This document shows, piece after piece, positions 41,556-51,212 of a stretch of DNA of 64,000 nucleotides. The notes beneath the pieces were generated by a model. That model saw nothing but the letters and a program-made list of their open reading frames with translations, was not told the DNA's origin and did not search any database. The stretch comes from Streptomyces parvus (GTDB lineage Bacteria; Actinomycetota; Actinomycetes; Streptomycetales; Streptomycetaceae): positions 3,410,001 through 3,474,000 of the forward strand of contig NZ_CP135079.1 in NCBI RefSeq assembly GCF_032121415.1, read 5' to 3'. The position numbers and the translations under genes are program-made. Within the stretch, counting starts at the first letter, position 1. Every line of letters starts with the position of its first letter.

Positions 41556-42998
41556 GTGCCGAACGCCAACGAAGAGAACGCCAGTGCACTGAGCCAGGTG
41601 CAGCACCGCGCGGTGAGTGAGCTGCTGCGGGTGTCCCCGGTCGCCGACGACCTCGCCCGCCGATTCCAGGAGGCCGGATTCGGTCTCGCGCTGGTCGGCG
41701 GATCGGTCCGCGACGCTCTGCTGGGCCGGCTCGGGAACGACCTGGACTTCACCACCGATGCCCGCCCCGAGGACGTGCTCAAGATCGTCCGCCCCTGGGC
41801 CGACTCGGTGTGGGAGGTCGGGATCGCCTTCGGCACCGTCGGTTCCCAGAAGGACGGTTACCAGATCGAGGTCACGACCTACCGGTCCGAGGCCTACGAC
41901 CGGACCTCGCGCAAGCCCGAGGTCTCCTACGGCGACTCCATCGAGGACGACCTCGTGCGCCGAGACTTCACGGTCAACGCGATGGCCGTAGCGCTGCCGG
42001 AGAAGGAGTTCGTCGACCCGTACGGGGGGCTGAAGGACCTCGCCGACCGGGTGCTGCGCACTCCGGGCACACCCGAGGCGTCCTTCTCCGATGACCCGCT
42101 GCGCATGCTGCGCGCGGCCCGGTTCGCCGCGCAGCTCGACTTCGAGGTCGCCCCCGAGGTCGTCACTGCCATGACGGAGATGGCCGCGCGGATCGACATC
42201 GTCTCCGCCGAGCGGGTCCGCGACGAGCTCAACAAGCTTCTGCTCTCCCAGCACCCGCGCAAGGGTCTGGGGCTCCTGGTCGACACCGGGCTGGCCGCCC
42301 ATGTGCTGCCCGAGCTTCCCGCCCTGCGTCTGGAGAGTGACGAGCATCACCGCCACAAGGACGTCTACGAGCACTCGCTGACCGTCCTGGAGCAGGCCAT
42401 CGATCTGGAGGAGGACGGTCCCGACCTCGTCCTGCGGCTGGCCGCGCTCCTCCATGACATCGGCAAGCCACGCACCCGCCGCTTCGAGAAGGACGGCCGG
42501 GTCTCCTTCCACCACCACGAGGTGGTGGGCGCGAAGATGACGAAGAAGCGGATGACCGAGCTCAAGTACTCCAACGAGCTGGTCAAGGAGGTGTCGAAAC
42601 TGGTGGAGCTGCACCTGCGCTTCCACGGGTACGGCGACGGCGAGTGGACCGACTCCGCGGTGCGCCGGTATGTCCGCGACGCCGGGCCGCTGCTGGAGCG
42701 GCTCCACAAGCTGACCCGGTCGGACTGCACGACCCGGAACAAGCGGAAGGCCAACGCGCTCTCCCGTACCTACGACGGGCTGGAGGAGCGCATCGCTCTG
42801 CTGCAGGAGCAGGAGGAGCTGGATTCGATCCGCCCCGATCTGGACGGCAACGAGATCATGGAGATCCTCGGGGTCGGGCCGGGGCCGGTGATCGGCAAGG
42901 CGTACGGCTTCCTTCTGGAGCAGCGCCTGGAGCACGGGCCCATGGAGCGGGACGCCGCCGTGGCGGCGCTCAAGGAGTGGTGGGCGCGGCAGGGCTGA
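41556..42998 (+). CDS. pcnA: CCA tRNA nucleotidyltransferase / poly(A) polymerase family
   Basis: A 480-aa class II nucleotidyltransferase: the head has ALVGGSVRDALLGR and the metal motif DLDFTTDARPED; RRDFTVNAMA and DPLRMLRAARFAAQ follow; an HD domain shows LRLAALLHDIGKP. It adds or repairs the CCA end of tRNAs or adds poly(A); the family cannot be split by eye. Start GTG at 41556 has no ribosome site, but TACCCT lies about nine bases upstream, so the transcript may be leaderless. Upstream GTG 41535 is the alternative. Confidence 0.93.
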   Translation: MPNANEENASALSQVQHRAVSELLRVSPVADDLARRFQEAGFGLALVGGSVRDALLGRLGNDLDFTTDARPEDVLKIVRPWADSVWEVGIAFGTVGSQKDGYQIEVTTYRSEAYDRTSRKPEVSYGDSIEDDLVRRDFTVNAMAVALPEKEFVDPYGGLKDLADRVLRTPGTPEASFSDDPLRMLRAARFAAQLDFEVAPEVVTAMTEMAARIDIVSAERVRDELNKLLLSQHPRKGLGLLVDTGLAAHVLPELPALRLESDEHHRHKDVYEHSLTVLEQAIDLEEDGPDLVLRLAALLHDIGKPRTRRFEKDGRVSFHHHEVVGAKMTKKRMTELKYSNELVKEVSKLVELHLRFHGYGDGEWTDSAVRRYVRDAGPLLERLHKLTRSDCTTRNKRKANALSRTYDGLEERIALLQEQEELDSIRPDLDGNEIMEILGVGPGPVIGKAYGFLLEQRLEHGPMERDAAVAALKEWWARQG

Positions 42999-43013
42999 GT
43001 CGGACCAGGCGAT

Positions 43014-43027
43014 GTTTCACGTGAAAC
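43014..43027. other. parS: parS site after pcnA
   Basis: An exact GTTTCACGTGAAAC at the centre of a 22-bp perfect palindrome (43010-43031), 16 bp past the pcnA stop. Confidence 0.95.
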
Positions 43028-43041
43028 ATCGTCGACGGGAT

Positions 43042-43085
43042 GGGGCGAGGGGCGTTGTTTCACGTGAAACAACGCCCCTCGCCCC
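43042..43085. terminator. parS: 44-bp perfect palindrome centred on parS
   Basis: GGGGCGAGGGGCGTTGTTTCAC and its exact complement meet without a loop; the central 14 bases (43057-43070) are parS. It lies between convergent pcnA and the MFS gene, 11 bp from the latter's stop. As RNA it would fold into a long GC-rich hairpin, so it probably serves both as ParB site and bidirectional terminator. Confidence 0.9.
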
Positions 43086-43096
43086 CTTCATGACCC

Positions 43097-44380
43097 CTAC
43101 TGGTGGGCATCGGTACGTCGCCACCGGAGCATCATCACCGCCACCACCGCGTACAGCGCGGAAACGACCGCTAGGACGGTCACCGATCTGCCGTCCGGTG
43201 GGAGCATGAGCGCCGCCACCCCTGCGGCGCTCACGAACGCGACGTTGAAGAGCACGTCGTAGAGCGAGAAGACCCGGCCGCGGAAGGAATCGTCCACCGA
43301 GGTCTGGACGACGGTGTCGGTCGCGATTTTCGACCCTTGCGTCACGACACCGAGGACGAACGCGGCGATCAGCGTTGGTACGGGGGCGAAGGAGAGGCCC
43401 AGGGCGGGCACCAGGACCGCTGCCGCCCCGGCGCAGCCCACGATCCACCCGTACCGGCCGAGCCGGCCCACCGCCCACGGGGTGAGAACGGCGGCGATGA
43501 AGAATCCGGCGCCGGACACCGCGACTGCCAGGCCGAGCAAAGCCAGCCCGTCGGACTCGGTGTCGGACCAGGCGTAGCGGCAGAGCATGAGCACCATGAC
43601 GGTGAGCGCGCCGTAACAGAAGCGGATCACGGTCATGGCGGCCAGGGCCTTGGCCGCGTGGGTCCGCTGCGCCAGATGGCGCAGCCCGGTGGCGAGCCCG
43701 CGGGCGGTGACGGCGAGTGCTGCCCGCAGCCGCATCGGGCTCTCGTCGATGTCCGGCCCCAGCAGTGTGCGGGGGAGGCTCAAAGAGACCAGCGCGGAGA
43801 GCAGGTAGAGCGCCGCCCCCAGCAGGACGACCGCCGCGTCGGACTCGTCGGCGAGCAGCCGTACGAGGAAGGCGAGGCCGCCTCCAGCGGTGGCCGCCAG
43901 GGTGCCCGCGGTCGGGGAGAGGGAGTTGGCGACGACGAGGCGGTCGGTGTCGACCACCCGGGGCAGGGCGGCGGAGAGGCCGGCCAGGACGAAGCGGTTG
44001 ACGGCGGTGACGCAGAGGGCCGAGGCGTAGAAGAGCCAGTCGGGCACCGAGGCGAGAATCAGCAGGGCTGTGGAGCAGGCCAGGGCGGCCCGCAGGAGGT
44101 TCCCGTAGAGGAAGACCTGACGTCGGGGCCAGCGGTCCAGCAGGACCCCTGCGTAGGGCCCGATCAGGGAGTAGGGCAGGAGGAGCACGGCCATGGCGGA
44201 AGCGATGGCGGCGGCCGACGTCTGCTTCTCCGGGGAGAAGACGACGTACGCGGCGAGGGCGACCTGGTAGACGCCGTCGGCGGACTGGGACAGGAGCCGC
44301 ACGGTGAGCAGGCGGCGGAAGTTCCGCAGGCGCAGCAGGGTGCGCAGATCACGCGCGACAGACATGGGAGCAAGCGTCAC
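43097..44380 (-). CDS. MFS transporter
   Basis: A 427-aa protein with about 12 membrane helices and the MFS loop GVLLDRWPRRQVF after helix 2, so an exporter of the major facilitator type. The gene is mostly hydrophobic with no informative substrate motif. The start could be GTG 44380 or ATG 44365 (MSVARDLRTLL); neither has a clear ribosome site. It directly follows the terminator of the inositol phosphate synthase gene and probably has its own promoter. Confidence 0.87.
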   Translation of the reverse strand: MTLAPMSVARDLRTLLRLRNFRRLLTVRLLSQSADGVYQVALAAYVVFSPEKQTSAAAIASAMAVLLLPYSLIGPYAGVLLDRWPRRQVFLYGNLLRAALACSTALLILASVPDWLFYASALCVTAVNRFVLAGLSAALPRVVDTDRLVVANSLSPTAGTLAATAGGGLAFLVRLLADESDAAVVLLGAALYLLSALVSLSLPRTLLGPDIDESPMRLRAALAVTARGLATGLRHLAQRTHAAKALAAMTVIRFCYGALTVMVLMLCRYAWSDTESDGLALLGLAVAVSGAGFFIAAVLTPWAVGRLGRYGWIVGCAGAAAVLVPALGLSFAPVPTLIAAFVLGVVTQGSKIATDTVVQTSVDDSFRGRVFSLYDVLFNVAFVSAAGVAALMLPPDGRSVTVLAVVSALYAVVAVMMLRWRRTDAHQ

Positions 44381-44381
44381 A

Positions 44382-44426
44382 CACGTCGGGGGTCCGCGGG
44401 CGGATTGCCCGGGGACCCCCGACGTG
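44382..44426 (-). terminator. Terminator of the inositol-1-phosphate synthase gene
   Basis: CACGTCGGGGGTCC (44382-44395) pairs exactly with GGACCCCCGACGTG (44413-44426), with an inner GCCCG/CGGGC pairing that extends it. It lies 65 bp past the ino1 stop. Confidence 0.85.
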
Positions 44427-44491
44427 CGGCAGGAAGAGATGAGCGTCTCCGCTCAGTACTCCCGGTGAAGCGGTCAGTCGAGAGGGCTGGT

Positions 44492-45574
44492 TCAGCGCTC
44501 CGTCTCGCCCTGGATGAACTTCTCGACGTTCTCGCGGGCCTCGTCGTCGAAGTACTGGACGGGCGGCGACTTCATGAAGTAGCTGCTGGCGGAGAGGATG
44601 GGGCCGCCGATGCCGCGGTCCTTGGCGATCTTCGCCGCACGGACGGCGTCGATGATGACACCGGCCGAGTTCGGGGAGTCCCACACCTCGAGCTTGTACT
44701 CCAGGTTCAGCGGAACGTCGCCGAAGGCGCGGCCCTCCAGGCGCACGTACGCCCACTTGCGGTCGTCCAGCCAGGCCACGTAGTCGGAGGGACCGATGTG
44801 GACGTTGCCCTCACCGAGCTCGCGGTCACGGATCTGCGAGGTGACGGCCTGCGTCTTCGAGATCTTCTTGGACTCCAGGCGCTCACGCTCGAGCATGTTC
44901 TTGAAGTCCATGTTGCCGCCGACGTTCAGCTGCATGGTGCGGTCCAGGATGACACCGCGGTCCTCGAAGAGCTTCGCCATCACGCGGTGCGTGATGGTGG
45001 CGCCCACCTGGGACTTGATGTCGTCGCCGACGATCGGGACACCGGCCTCGGTGAACTTGTCCGCCCACTCCTTGGTGCCGGCGATGAAGACCGGGAGAGC
45101 GTTGACGAACGCGACCTTGGCGTCGATGGCGCACTGCGCGTAGAACTTCGCGGCGACCTCGGAACCGACGGGCAGGTAGCAGACGAGAACGTCGACCTGC
45201 TTGTCCTTGAGGACCTGGACGATGTCGACCGGGGCGTCCGTGGACTCCTCGATCGTCTCGCGGTAGTACTTGCCGAGACCGTCGTGCGTGTGGCCGCGCT
45301 GGACGGTCACGCCCGTGTTCGGCACGTCCGCGATCTTGATGGTGTTGTTCTCGCTGGCGCCGATGGCGTCCGCGAGGTCGAGGCCGACCTTCTTCGCGTC
45401 GACGTCGAAGGCGGCGACGAACTCGACGTCGCTGACGTGGTACTCGCCGAACTGGACGTGCATCAGACCGGGCACCTTGCCGGCCGGATCGGCGTCCTTG
45501 TAGTACTCGACGCCCTGCACCAGCGAGGCGGCGCAGTTGCCCACGCCTACGATGGCTACGCGAACCGAACCCAT
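44492..45574 (-). CDS. ino1: Inositol-1-phosphate synthase (actinobacterial type)
   Basis: A 360-aa protein with the NAD motif [20 protein letters not shown] and the family blocks VCYLPVGSE and [18 protein letters not shown]. It makes L-myo-inositol 1-phosphate from glucose 6-phosphate, feeding mycothiol and phosphatidylinositol. The ATG at 45574 has AGGGAG upstream. PadR is encoded just upstream in the same direction, 59 bp away. Confidence 0.95.
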   Translation of the reverse strand: MGSVRVAIVGVGNCAASLVQGVEYYKDADPAGKVPGLMHVQFGEYHVSDVEFVAAFDVDAKKVGLDLADAIGASENNTIKIADVPNTGVTVQRGHTHDGLGKYYRETIEESTDAPVDIVQVLKDKQVDVLVCYLPVGSEVAAKFYAQCAIDAKVAFVNALPVFIAGTKEWADKFTEAGVPIVGDDIKSQVGATITHRVMAKLFEDRGVILDRTMQLNVGGNMDFKNMLERERLESKKISKTQAVTSQIRDRELGEGNVHIGPSDYVAWLDDRKWAYVRLEGRAFGDVPLNLEYKLEVWDSPNSAGVIIDAVRAAKIAKDRGIGGPILSASSYFMKSPPVQYFDDEARENVEKFIQGETER

Positions 45575-45633
45575 TCCGGTTGCTCCCTGTGTAATCGGTG
45601 TTTCCGATGAAGTCGCCGCGGAGTGCGGTGACT

Positions 45634-46341
45634 TCACTTGGCGGTGTCGTCGGACGGATCCGGCGGGGTGTTGTCCCGATGCCGGGGCAGGCCGCCCGTC
45701 TCTCCAGGTGTGTCCTGCTGAGCTGAGCCGTCGGGCGAGGATCGTCGCCGATCCCGCCCCGACCGCTCGCTCTCGATGAGCTCGTTCAGCCAGCGCACTT
45801 CGCGCTCCACGGACTCCATGCCGTGCCGCTGCAGCTCAAGTGTGTAGTCGTCGAGTCGTTCCCGGGTGCGGGCGAGCGAGGCGCTCATCTTCTCCAGGCG
45901 CTCCTCCAGCCGACTGCGCCGGCCTTCGAGCACCCGCATCCGCACATCGCGTTCGGTCTGGCCGAAGAAGGCGAAGCGCGCTGCGAAGTGCTCGTCCTCC
46001 CAGGCGTCGGGACCCGTGTGCGACAGCAGCTCCTCGAAGTGCTCCTTACCTTCTGCCGTCAGCCGGTAGACGATCTTCGCCCGGCGTCCGGTCAGCGAGG
46101 AGGAGGAAGCGGCCGGGCGTCCGGTGACCGGCGCGGCATCCGCGGAGTCTCCGGCGGGCTCCTCGATCAACCAGCCGCTGGCCACCAGCGTCTTGAGGCA
46201 GGGGTAGAGGGTTCCGTAACTGAACGCACGGAAGATCCCCAGCGAAGTGTTGAGGCGTTTGCGCAGCTCGTAGCCGTGCATAGGCGATTCGCGGAGCAGG
46301 CCGAGAACGGCGAACTCGAGGATGCCGGAGCGTCGACTCAC
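45634..46341 (-). CDS. PadR family transcriptional regulator
   Basis: A 235-aa regulator. The winged helix (about 5-90) has [24 protein letters not shown] and [19 protein letters not shown], the PadR signature; the C-terminal half is a coiled-coil dimerisation arm ([26 protein letters not shown]) with a low-complexity tail. It probably represses its own gene and may control the ino1 gene. GTG at 46341 has GGGGGAGG upstream. A perfect 33-bp palindrome lies 68 bp upstream. Confidence 0.93.
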   Translation of the reverse strand: MSRRSGILEFAVLGLLRESPMHGYELRKRLNTSLGIFRAFSYGTLYPCLKTLVASGWLIEEPAGDSADAAPVTGRPAASSSSLTGRRAKIVYRLTAEGKEHFEELLSHTGPDAWEDEHFAARFAFFGQTERDVRMRVLEGRRSRLEERLEKMSASLARTRERLDDYTLELQRHGMESVEREVRWLNELIESERSGRDRRRSSPDGSAQQDTPGETGGLPRHRDNTPPDPSDDTAK

Positions 46342-46409
46342 CGGTGCCTCCCCCTTCTCCCGCTGCTTCGGTCGGCACGGTTTCACCGGAATCACCGGCG
46401 TACTTATGC

Positions 46410-46442
46410 CGTGCTGATGTATCGACTCGATACATCAGCACG
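46410..46442. promoter_or_regulatory. 33-bp perfect inverted repeat, probable PadR operator
   Basis: CGTGCTGATGTATCGA (46410-46425) and its exact complement (46427-46442) flank a single C. The core ATGTATCGA-C-TCGATACAT has the ATGT...ACAT symmetry of PadR operators. It lies in the 401-bp gap between padR and the PBP gene, about 70 bp before padR; nothing else in that gap is clear to me. Confidence 0.85.
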
Positions 46443-46742
46443 ATAGATCGGCCGGTCCTGTTCGACAAGGGTGACCTTCGTGAGCGGCGTCACATCGACA
46501 ATTCCCAGGGTTCGACTTGCGTCGTTTGGGGTGAAGTTCGGCCCTAGGCGGGTTTTGACCGTGCGTAGTCTGTGCGGCATGCAGACCACCGGGAACCGCG
46601 GAGCGCTGACGCGCGTCAGTCATCGCGGACTGCCGGATGTACTGCGGATGAGCCTTCCGCAGCGGCTTGTCCGTAATTCGGGGGGACCGGATCTCAACTG
46701 CCGCTTCCAGGCGCTCTCGCCTGCCCGAGGAGTAGTCGTTCC

Positions 46743-49502
46743 ATGAGCGAGCACCGTCGCAAATCGCCGGAGCCACAGGGTGGCGGGCGTGCCGCGGCCA
46801 GACGAGCCGCCCAGCAGTCGACCGGACGCCGAGCGGCTCCGTCACGCAGAGCCACTTCAGTATCACCTTCCGAATCGCCGTCCGAGTCGTACGGCGAGGA
46901 GCGCCCGTACGGCAGTCGCGCCGAGGCCCGCCGCGCGGCGCAGCGCGGCGGCCGACGCCGGGGCGCCGACGCCGGCGGTCAGGGTGCGGGCGGCGGAGGC
47001 GGCCGGCGGCGTGGTGGCGGCGGGGGTGCCGACGGCCCGGGGGGCCGCGGGCGAGGCAACGGCGGCCCTGGCAAGAAGCGGTTGATCGACTACCCGCGCC
47101 ACGGCAAGTACGGGTTCCGGCGCTGGGTGCCCTCGTGGAAGTTGGTCTCGGGGCTCTGTCTGGGGTTTCTCGCACTGTTGATGGGTGTGGGGGGTATCTC
47201 GTACGCCTTGGTGTCCAAGCCGAAAGTCAACGAATCGGCCAGGGCCCAGAACAACGTCTACTACTGGGCCGACGGCAAGCCGATGGTCGCGACCGGTGGT
47301 GCGGTGAACCGCCAGATCCTCAAGTACGAGCAGATCCCGGAGGCGATGCGCAACGCCGTGATCTCCGCCGAGAACAAGAGCTTCGAGTCGGACCGCGGCA
47401 TCGACCCGATGGGCATCGGGCGCGCGGTGTTCAACATGGCCACGGGTGGTGAGACCCAGGGCGGGTCGACCATCACCCAGCAGTACGTCAAGAACTCCAG
47501 GCTCTCCCAGGACCAGACGTTCACCCGAAAGTTCAAGGAACTCTTCATCACGCTCAAGGTGGCCGGCGAGGAGAAGAAGGAAGACGTGATGGCCGGCTAC
47601 CTCAACGTCTCGTACTACGGACGTGGGGCCTCCGGTCTGCAGGCAGCCGCCCGCACCTATTACAACAAGGACGCCAGCGAGCTGGACCCGAGCGAGTGCG
47701 CCTTCCTCGCCACCCTGCTCAAGGGCGCGAGCTACTACGACCCCGCCGGGGCCCCCGACATCGACAAGGAAAACGCGACGAAGGAGAAGAACACCGAGCG
47801 CGCCAAGGACCGGTGGAAGTGGATCCTTGACGAGCAGGTCAAGGACGGGCGGATGACGGCGGCTGAGCGCGCCAAGTACACCAAGTTCCCGATGCCGCGG
47901 CCGAAGACGCAGGACACCAAGCTGAGCGGCCAGACCGGTTACCTGGTGGATCTCGCCAAGAAGTACTTCCTCGCCAACAACGACAAGGGCATCACCGCCA
48001 AGGACCTCGAGCTGGGCGGCTTCGAGATCCACACCACCTTCCAGAGGAAGCGGGTGGAAGAGCTCGCAGCAGCGGTGGACAAGGTCTACAAGGCCAAGAT
48101 CCGGCCCAAGGAGCGCCCCAAGACGGACACGCACGTCGAGTTCGGCGGGGCGTCCGTGGACGCGAAGACCGGCGCCATCATCGCCACGTACGGCGGTCAG
48201 GACGCCACGACGCACTTCACGAACAACGCCGACGCCACCGGCGCCCAGGTCGGTTCGACGTGGAAGCCCTTCGTGCTGGCGGCGGCCATGCAGTACGGCG
48301 TGCGCGATCCGTCCGGTCCTCCGGAGCAGAGCGAGTCCCAGCGCACCCAGATCTCCCCGAAGAGCATCTACAACGGCGACGACGGCCTGCGGATCAGGGA
48401 CTACACGGGCAAGATCTGGCTCAACGAGGACGACGAGGAATGGCGTCAGACCAACGACGGCAACTACGACTACGGTGAGATCGACCTGCGGAAGGCCATG
48501 GAGCAGTCCGCCAACTCCCCGTTCGTGCAGCTCGGCATGGATGTCGGTACGGACAAGGTCAAGGACGTCGCCGTCGCCGCAGGTCTGAAGGACGACACCT
48601 TCATGGCGGACGCGACCGTTCCCTCGTTCTCCATCGGTACCTCGTCGCCCAGCGCCATCCGCATGGCCGGGGCCTACGCCACCTTCGCCACGAGTGGTCA
48701 GCAGAACGACACCTACTCGGTCACTGAGGTGAAGCGGGAGGGGCAGGTCGTCTTCCAGCACAAGAAGAAGCCGAAGCGCGCCTTCAGCCCGATGATCGCC
48801 GACAACGTCACGGACGTCCTGAAGAACGTCGTGGAGAACGGGACGGGCAAGCCCGCCCGTCTGGAGGGCCGTGAGGCCGCGGGCAAGACCGGCACGACGG
48901 ACGGCAACCGGTCCGCCTGGTTCGTCGGGTACACGCCGCAGATCTCGACCGCCATCAGCATGTTCCGGCTCGACGACGACGAGACGAACAAGACGCGCGA
49001 GTTCGAGAAGATGTTCGGAACGGGTGGCGAGGAGAAGATCCACGGAAACTCGTTCCCGGCCTCCATCTGGCACGACTACATGACCGGGGCGATGAAGGGC
49101 AAGAAGGCCATCGCCTTCCCCGAGCCGCAGGACCCGGGCGACATCGTGTGGGGCGGCGGCGCGGTCAGCCCCAGTCCGACTCCCAGCCCCACGCCCTCCG
49201 AGAAGCCCTCCGAGGAGCCGAGCCCGACGCCGACGCCGACGCCGACCACCCCGAGCCCGACCCCGACGCCGACCAGGACCTGCGGCATCTTCGACCCGAA
49301 CTGCCAGGAGGCCAACGGCGGGGCGAACGCGGGGGCGGACGGTGGTGGCGACAACACCGGCGCGGACGGTGGCGGCGACACCACCGGAGCCGACGGTGGG
49401 GGCGACACCACCGGAACGACCGACGGCACGGACAACGGCGGAGCCCAGGGCGCCAATGGCAACCCGGGCGGAACCGGCTCCATCTGGGGCAACTCCGGAT
49501 AG
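46743..49502 (+). CDS. Class A penicillin-binding protein
   Basis: A 919-aa bifunctional peptidoglycan synthase. A basic, Gly/Arg-rich cytoplasmic tail (about 110 residues) precedes one membrane helix (about 134-156). The glycosyltransferase domain has SAENKSFES (catalytic Glu near 210) and GGSTITQQYVKN. The transpeptidase has the serine motif STWK near 505, SAN near 590 and KTGTT near 715. A Pro/Ser/Thr stretch and a repeated GADGGGD segment form the tail, probably in the wall. It polymerises and crosslinks peptidoglycan. Confidence 0.96.
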   Translation: MSEHRRKSPEPQGGGRAAARRAAQQSTGRRAAPSRRATSVSPSESPSESYGEERPYGSRAEARRAAQRGGRRRGADAGGQGAGGGGGRRRGGGGGADGPGGRGRGNGGPGKKRLIDYPRHGKYGFRRWVPSWKLVSGLCLGFLALLMGVGGISYALVSKPKVNESARAQNNVYYWADGKPMVATGGAVNRQILKYEQIPEAMRNAVISAENKSFESDRGIDPMGIGRAVFNMATGGETQGGSTITQQYVKNSRLSQDQTFTRKFKELFITLKVAGEEKKEDVMAGYLNVSYYGRGASGLQAAARTYYNKDASELDPSECAFLATLLKGASYYDPAGAPDIDKENATKEKNTERAKDRWKWILDEQVKDGRMTAAERAKYTKFPMPRPKTQDTKLSGQTGYLVDLAKKYFLANNDKGITAKDLELGGFEIHTTFQRKRVEELAAAVDKVYKAKIRPKERPKTDTHVEFGGASVDAKTGAIIATYGGQDATTHFTNNADATGAQVGSTWKPFVLAAAMQYGVRDPSGPPEQSESQRTQISPKSIYNGDDGLRIRDYTGKIWLNEDDEEWRQTNDGNYDYGEIDLRKAMEQSANSPFVQLGMDVGTDKVKDVAVAAGLKDDTFMADATVPSFSIGTSSPSAIRMAGAYATFATSGQQNDTYSVTEVKREGQVVFQHKKKPKRAFSPMIADNVTDVLKNVVENGTGKPARLEGREAAGKTGTTDGNRSAWFVGYTPQISTAISMFRLDDDETNKTREFEKMFGTGGEEKIHGNSFPASIWHDYMTGAMKGKKAIAFPEPQDPGDIVWGGGAVSPSPTPSPTPSEKPSEEPSPTPTPTPTTPSPTPTPTRTCGIFDPNCQEANGGANAGADGGGDNTGADGGGDTTGADGGGDTTGTTDGTDNGGAQGANGNPGGTGSIWGNSG

Positions 49503-49537
49503 CCGGACCGCCGGCCGCGCCCCGCAGGGCTCGGTTC

Positions 49538-49595
49538 GGGAACGCGGCGAGGGCCGCCGCACCCACCCGGGTGCGGCGGCCCTCGCCGCGTTCCC
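49538..49595 (+). terminator. Terminator of the PBP gene with a 27-bp perfect stem
   Basis: Positions 49538-49564 pair exactly with 49569-49595 around a 4-base loop. It lies 35 bp past the stop. Confidence 0.9.
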
Positions 49596-49682
49596 GGTGG
49601 CGTGCGGCATCCCGCGCACTCCTCCCGTGTCCCCCGAGCGGTCCTTGCCCCGGACACAGCCCCGTACGGCAGGATGTGCGGC

Positions 49683-51185
49683 ATGCCAAGCCCCAGCGCA
49701 GAGGACACGAGCGTGCACGAGGAACCGCCCGTCGCGCGGCCCACCGATCAGGACGAGGTCGCGGCGGCCGGGAGCGAGCTGTTCGGTGGCCGGGCGGGGC
49801 GCTGGGCGCGGCTGGGCGACGGTCCGCTCACACCCGTGCGCGTCGTCGCGCTGGTCATGATCGGGATGTTCGCCCTCGGCATGGTGCAGAAGATCCCCTG
49901 CTACGAGTGGGCCTGGTTCCGCGGCGCCACCTCGCAGTACACGCACGCCTGCTACTCCGACATTCCGCACCTCTTTCTGGGACGCGGGTTCGCCGACGGC
50001 CTCGTGCCGTACTTCGACCGGCTGAGCGGCGATATGCAGTACCTGGAGTACCCCGTGCTGACCGGGGTGTTCATGCAGGTCGCGGCCTGGCTGACGCTGA
50101 CGCCCGACAGCGACCCCATCCAGCAGCGCGAGCAGATGTACTGGATGGTCAACGCGGGCATGCTGATGATCTGCGCGGTGGTCATCGCCGTGTGCACCGT
50201 CCGCACGCACCGGCGCCGCCCCTGGGACGGTCTGATGGTCGCGCTGGCACCCGCGTTCGTTCTCACCGCGACCATCAACTGGGACCTGCTGGCCGTCGCC
50301 CTGACGGCCGCGGCGATGCTCATGTGGTCCCGGGGCCGGGTGCTCGCCTTCGGGATCCTCATCGGCCTCGCCACGGCCGCCAAGCTCTACCCCGTCCTCC
50401 TGCTCGGCCCGCTCCTGGTGCTCTGCTGGCGGGCGGGCCGGTGGCGCGAGTTCGGGACGGCCCTGCTGGGCGCGGGCGCGGCCTGGCTGGTGGTGAACCT
50501 GCCGGTGATGATCTTCGCCCCCGAGGGGTGGCGGAAGTTCTACACCTTCAGCCAGGAGCGGCCGATCGACTTCGGTTCGTTCTGGCTGATCATCACGCAG
50601 CGCACCGGCAAGCCCATCGACGTGGAGACGGTCAACACCGCCTCGGTCGTCCTCATGGTCGTCTTCTGCGCGGGCATCGCCGGTCTGGCGCTCTCCGCGG
50701 CCCGCAGGCCGCGCTTCGCCCAGCTGGCGTTCCTGGTGGTGGCCGCGTTCATCCTGACGAACAAGGTCTACTCACCGCAGTACGTGCTCTGGCTCATCCC
50801 GCTGGCCGTCCTGGCCCGGCCGCGCTGGCGCGACTTCCTCGTCTGGCAGGCCTGCGAGGTCATGTACTTCCTCGGGATCTGGTCCTACCTCGCCTACACC
50901 AGCGGCGGGGACAAGCACCAGGGACTGCCGCAGGAGGGCTACCAGGTCGCGGTCGCCCTGCACCTGCTGGGCACGCTGTACCTGTGCGCGCTGATCGTCC
51001 GGGACATCCTGCAGCCGGAGAAGGACCCGGTGCGCGCGGACGGGTCGGACGACCCGTCGGGCGGTGTGCTCGACGGGGCTCCGGAGGCGTTCGTGCTGGC
51101 GCCGGAGGCCCGCCCGTCCGGGCACGCGGCTCGGACGGACGGGCCTCAGGTGGAATGGGGCGCAACGCCCACCCGGAACGGCTGA
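49683..51185 (+). CDS. GT87-type membrane glycosyltransferase (DUF2029)
   Basis: A 500-aa polytopic protein with about 10-12 membrane segments. An acidic short N-terminus is followed by VVALVMIGMFALGMV and a luminal region DRLSGDMQYLEYPVLTGV characteristic of DUF2029/GT87, which includes mannosyltransferases using polyprenyl-phosphate mannose. The sugar and acceptor are not known here. The ATG at 49683 has AGGA upstream. It converges on the racemase-like gene. Confidence 0.85.
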   Translation: MPSPSAEDTSVHEEPPVARPTDQDEVAAAGSELFGGRAGRWARLGDGPLTPVRVVALVMIGMFALGMVQKIPCYEWAWFRGATSQYTHACYSDIPHLFLGRGFADGLVPYFDRLSGDMQYLEYPVLTGVFMQVAAWLTLTPDSDPIQQREQMYWMVNAGMLMICAVVIAVCTVRTHRRRPWDGLMVALAPAFVLTATINWDLLAVALTAAAMLMWSRGRVLAFGILIGLATAAKLYPVLLLGPLLVLCWRAGRWREFGTALLGAGAAWLVVNLPVMIFAPEGWRKFYTFSQERPIDFGSFWLIITQRTGKPIDVETVNTASVVLMVVFCAGIAGLALSAARRPRFAQLAFLVVAAFILTNKVYSPQYVLWLIPLAVLARPRWRDFLVWQACEVMYFLGIWSYLAYTSGGDKHQGLPQEGYQVAVALHLLGTLYLCALIVRDILQPEKDPVRADGSDDPSGGVLDGAPEAFVLAPEARPSGHAARTDGPQVEWGATPTRNG

Positions 51186-51212
51186 GCCGGGGGGTTTCTC
51201 GGCACGGGCGGC

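Noticed and set aside
46579..46746. A 55-codon frame whose stop overlaps the PBP ATG (ATGA)
   Set aside because: The third-base GC is low compared with neighbours and there is no ribosome site; the overlap may be chance.
49150..49500. Tandem repeats at the end of the PBP gene (PSPTP and GADGGGD units) considered as a mobile or CRISPR-like repeat
   Set aside because: They are in-frame coding repeats of a low-complexity wall tail without spacers.
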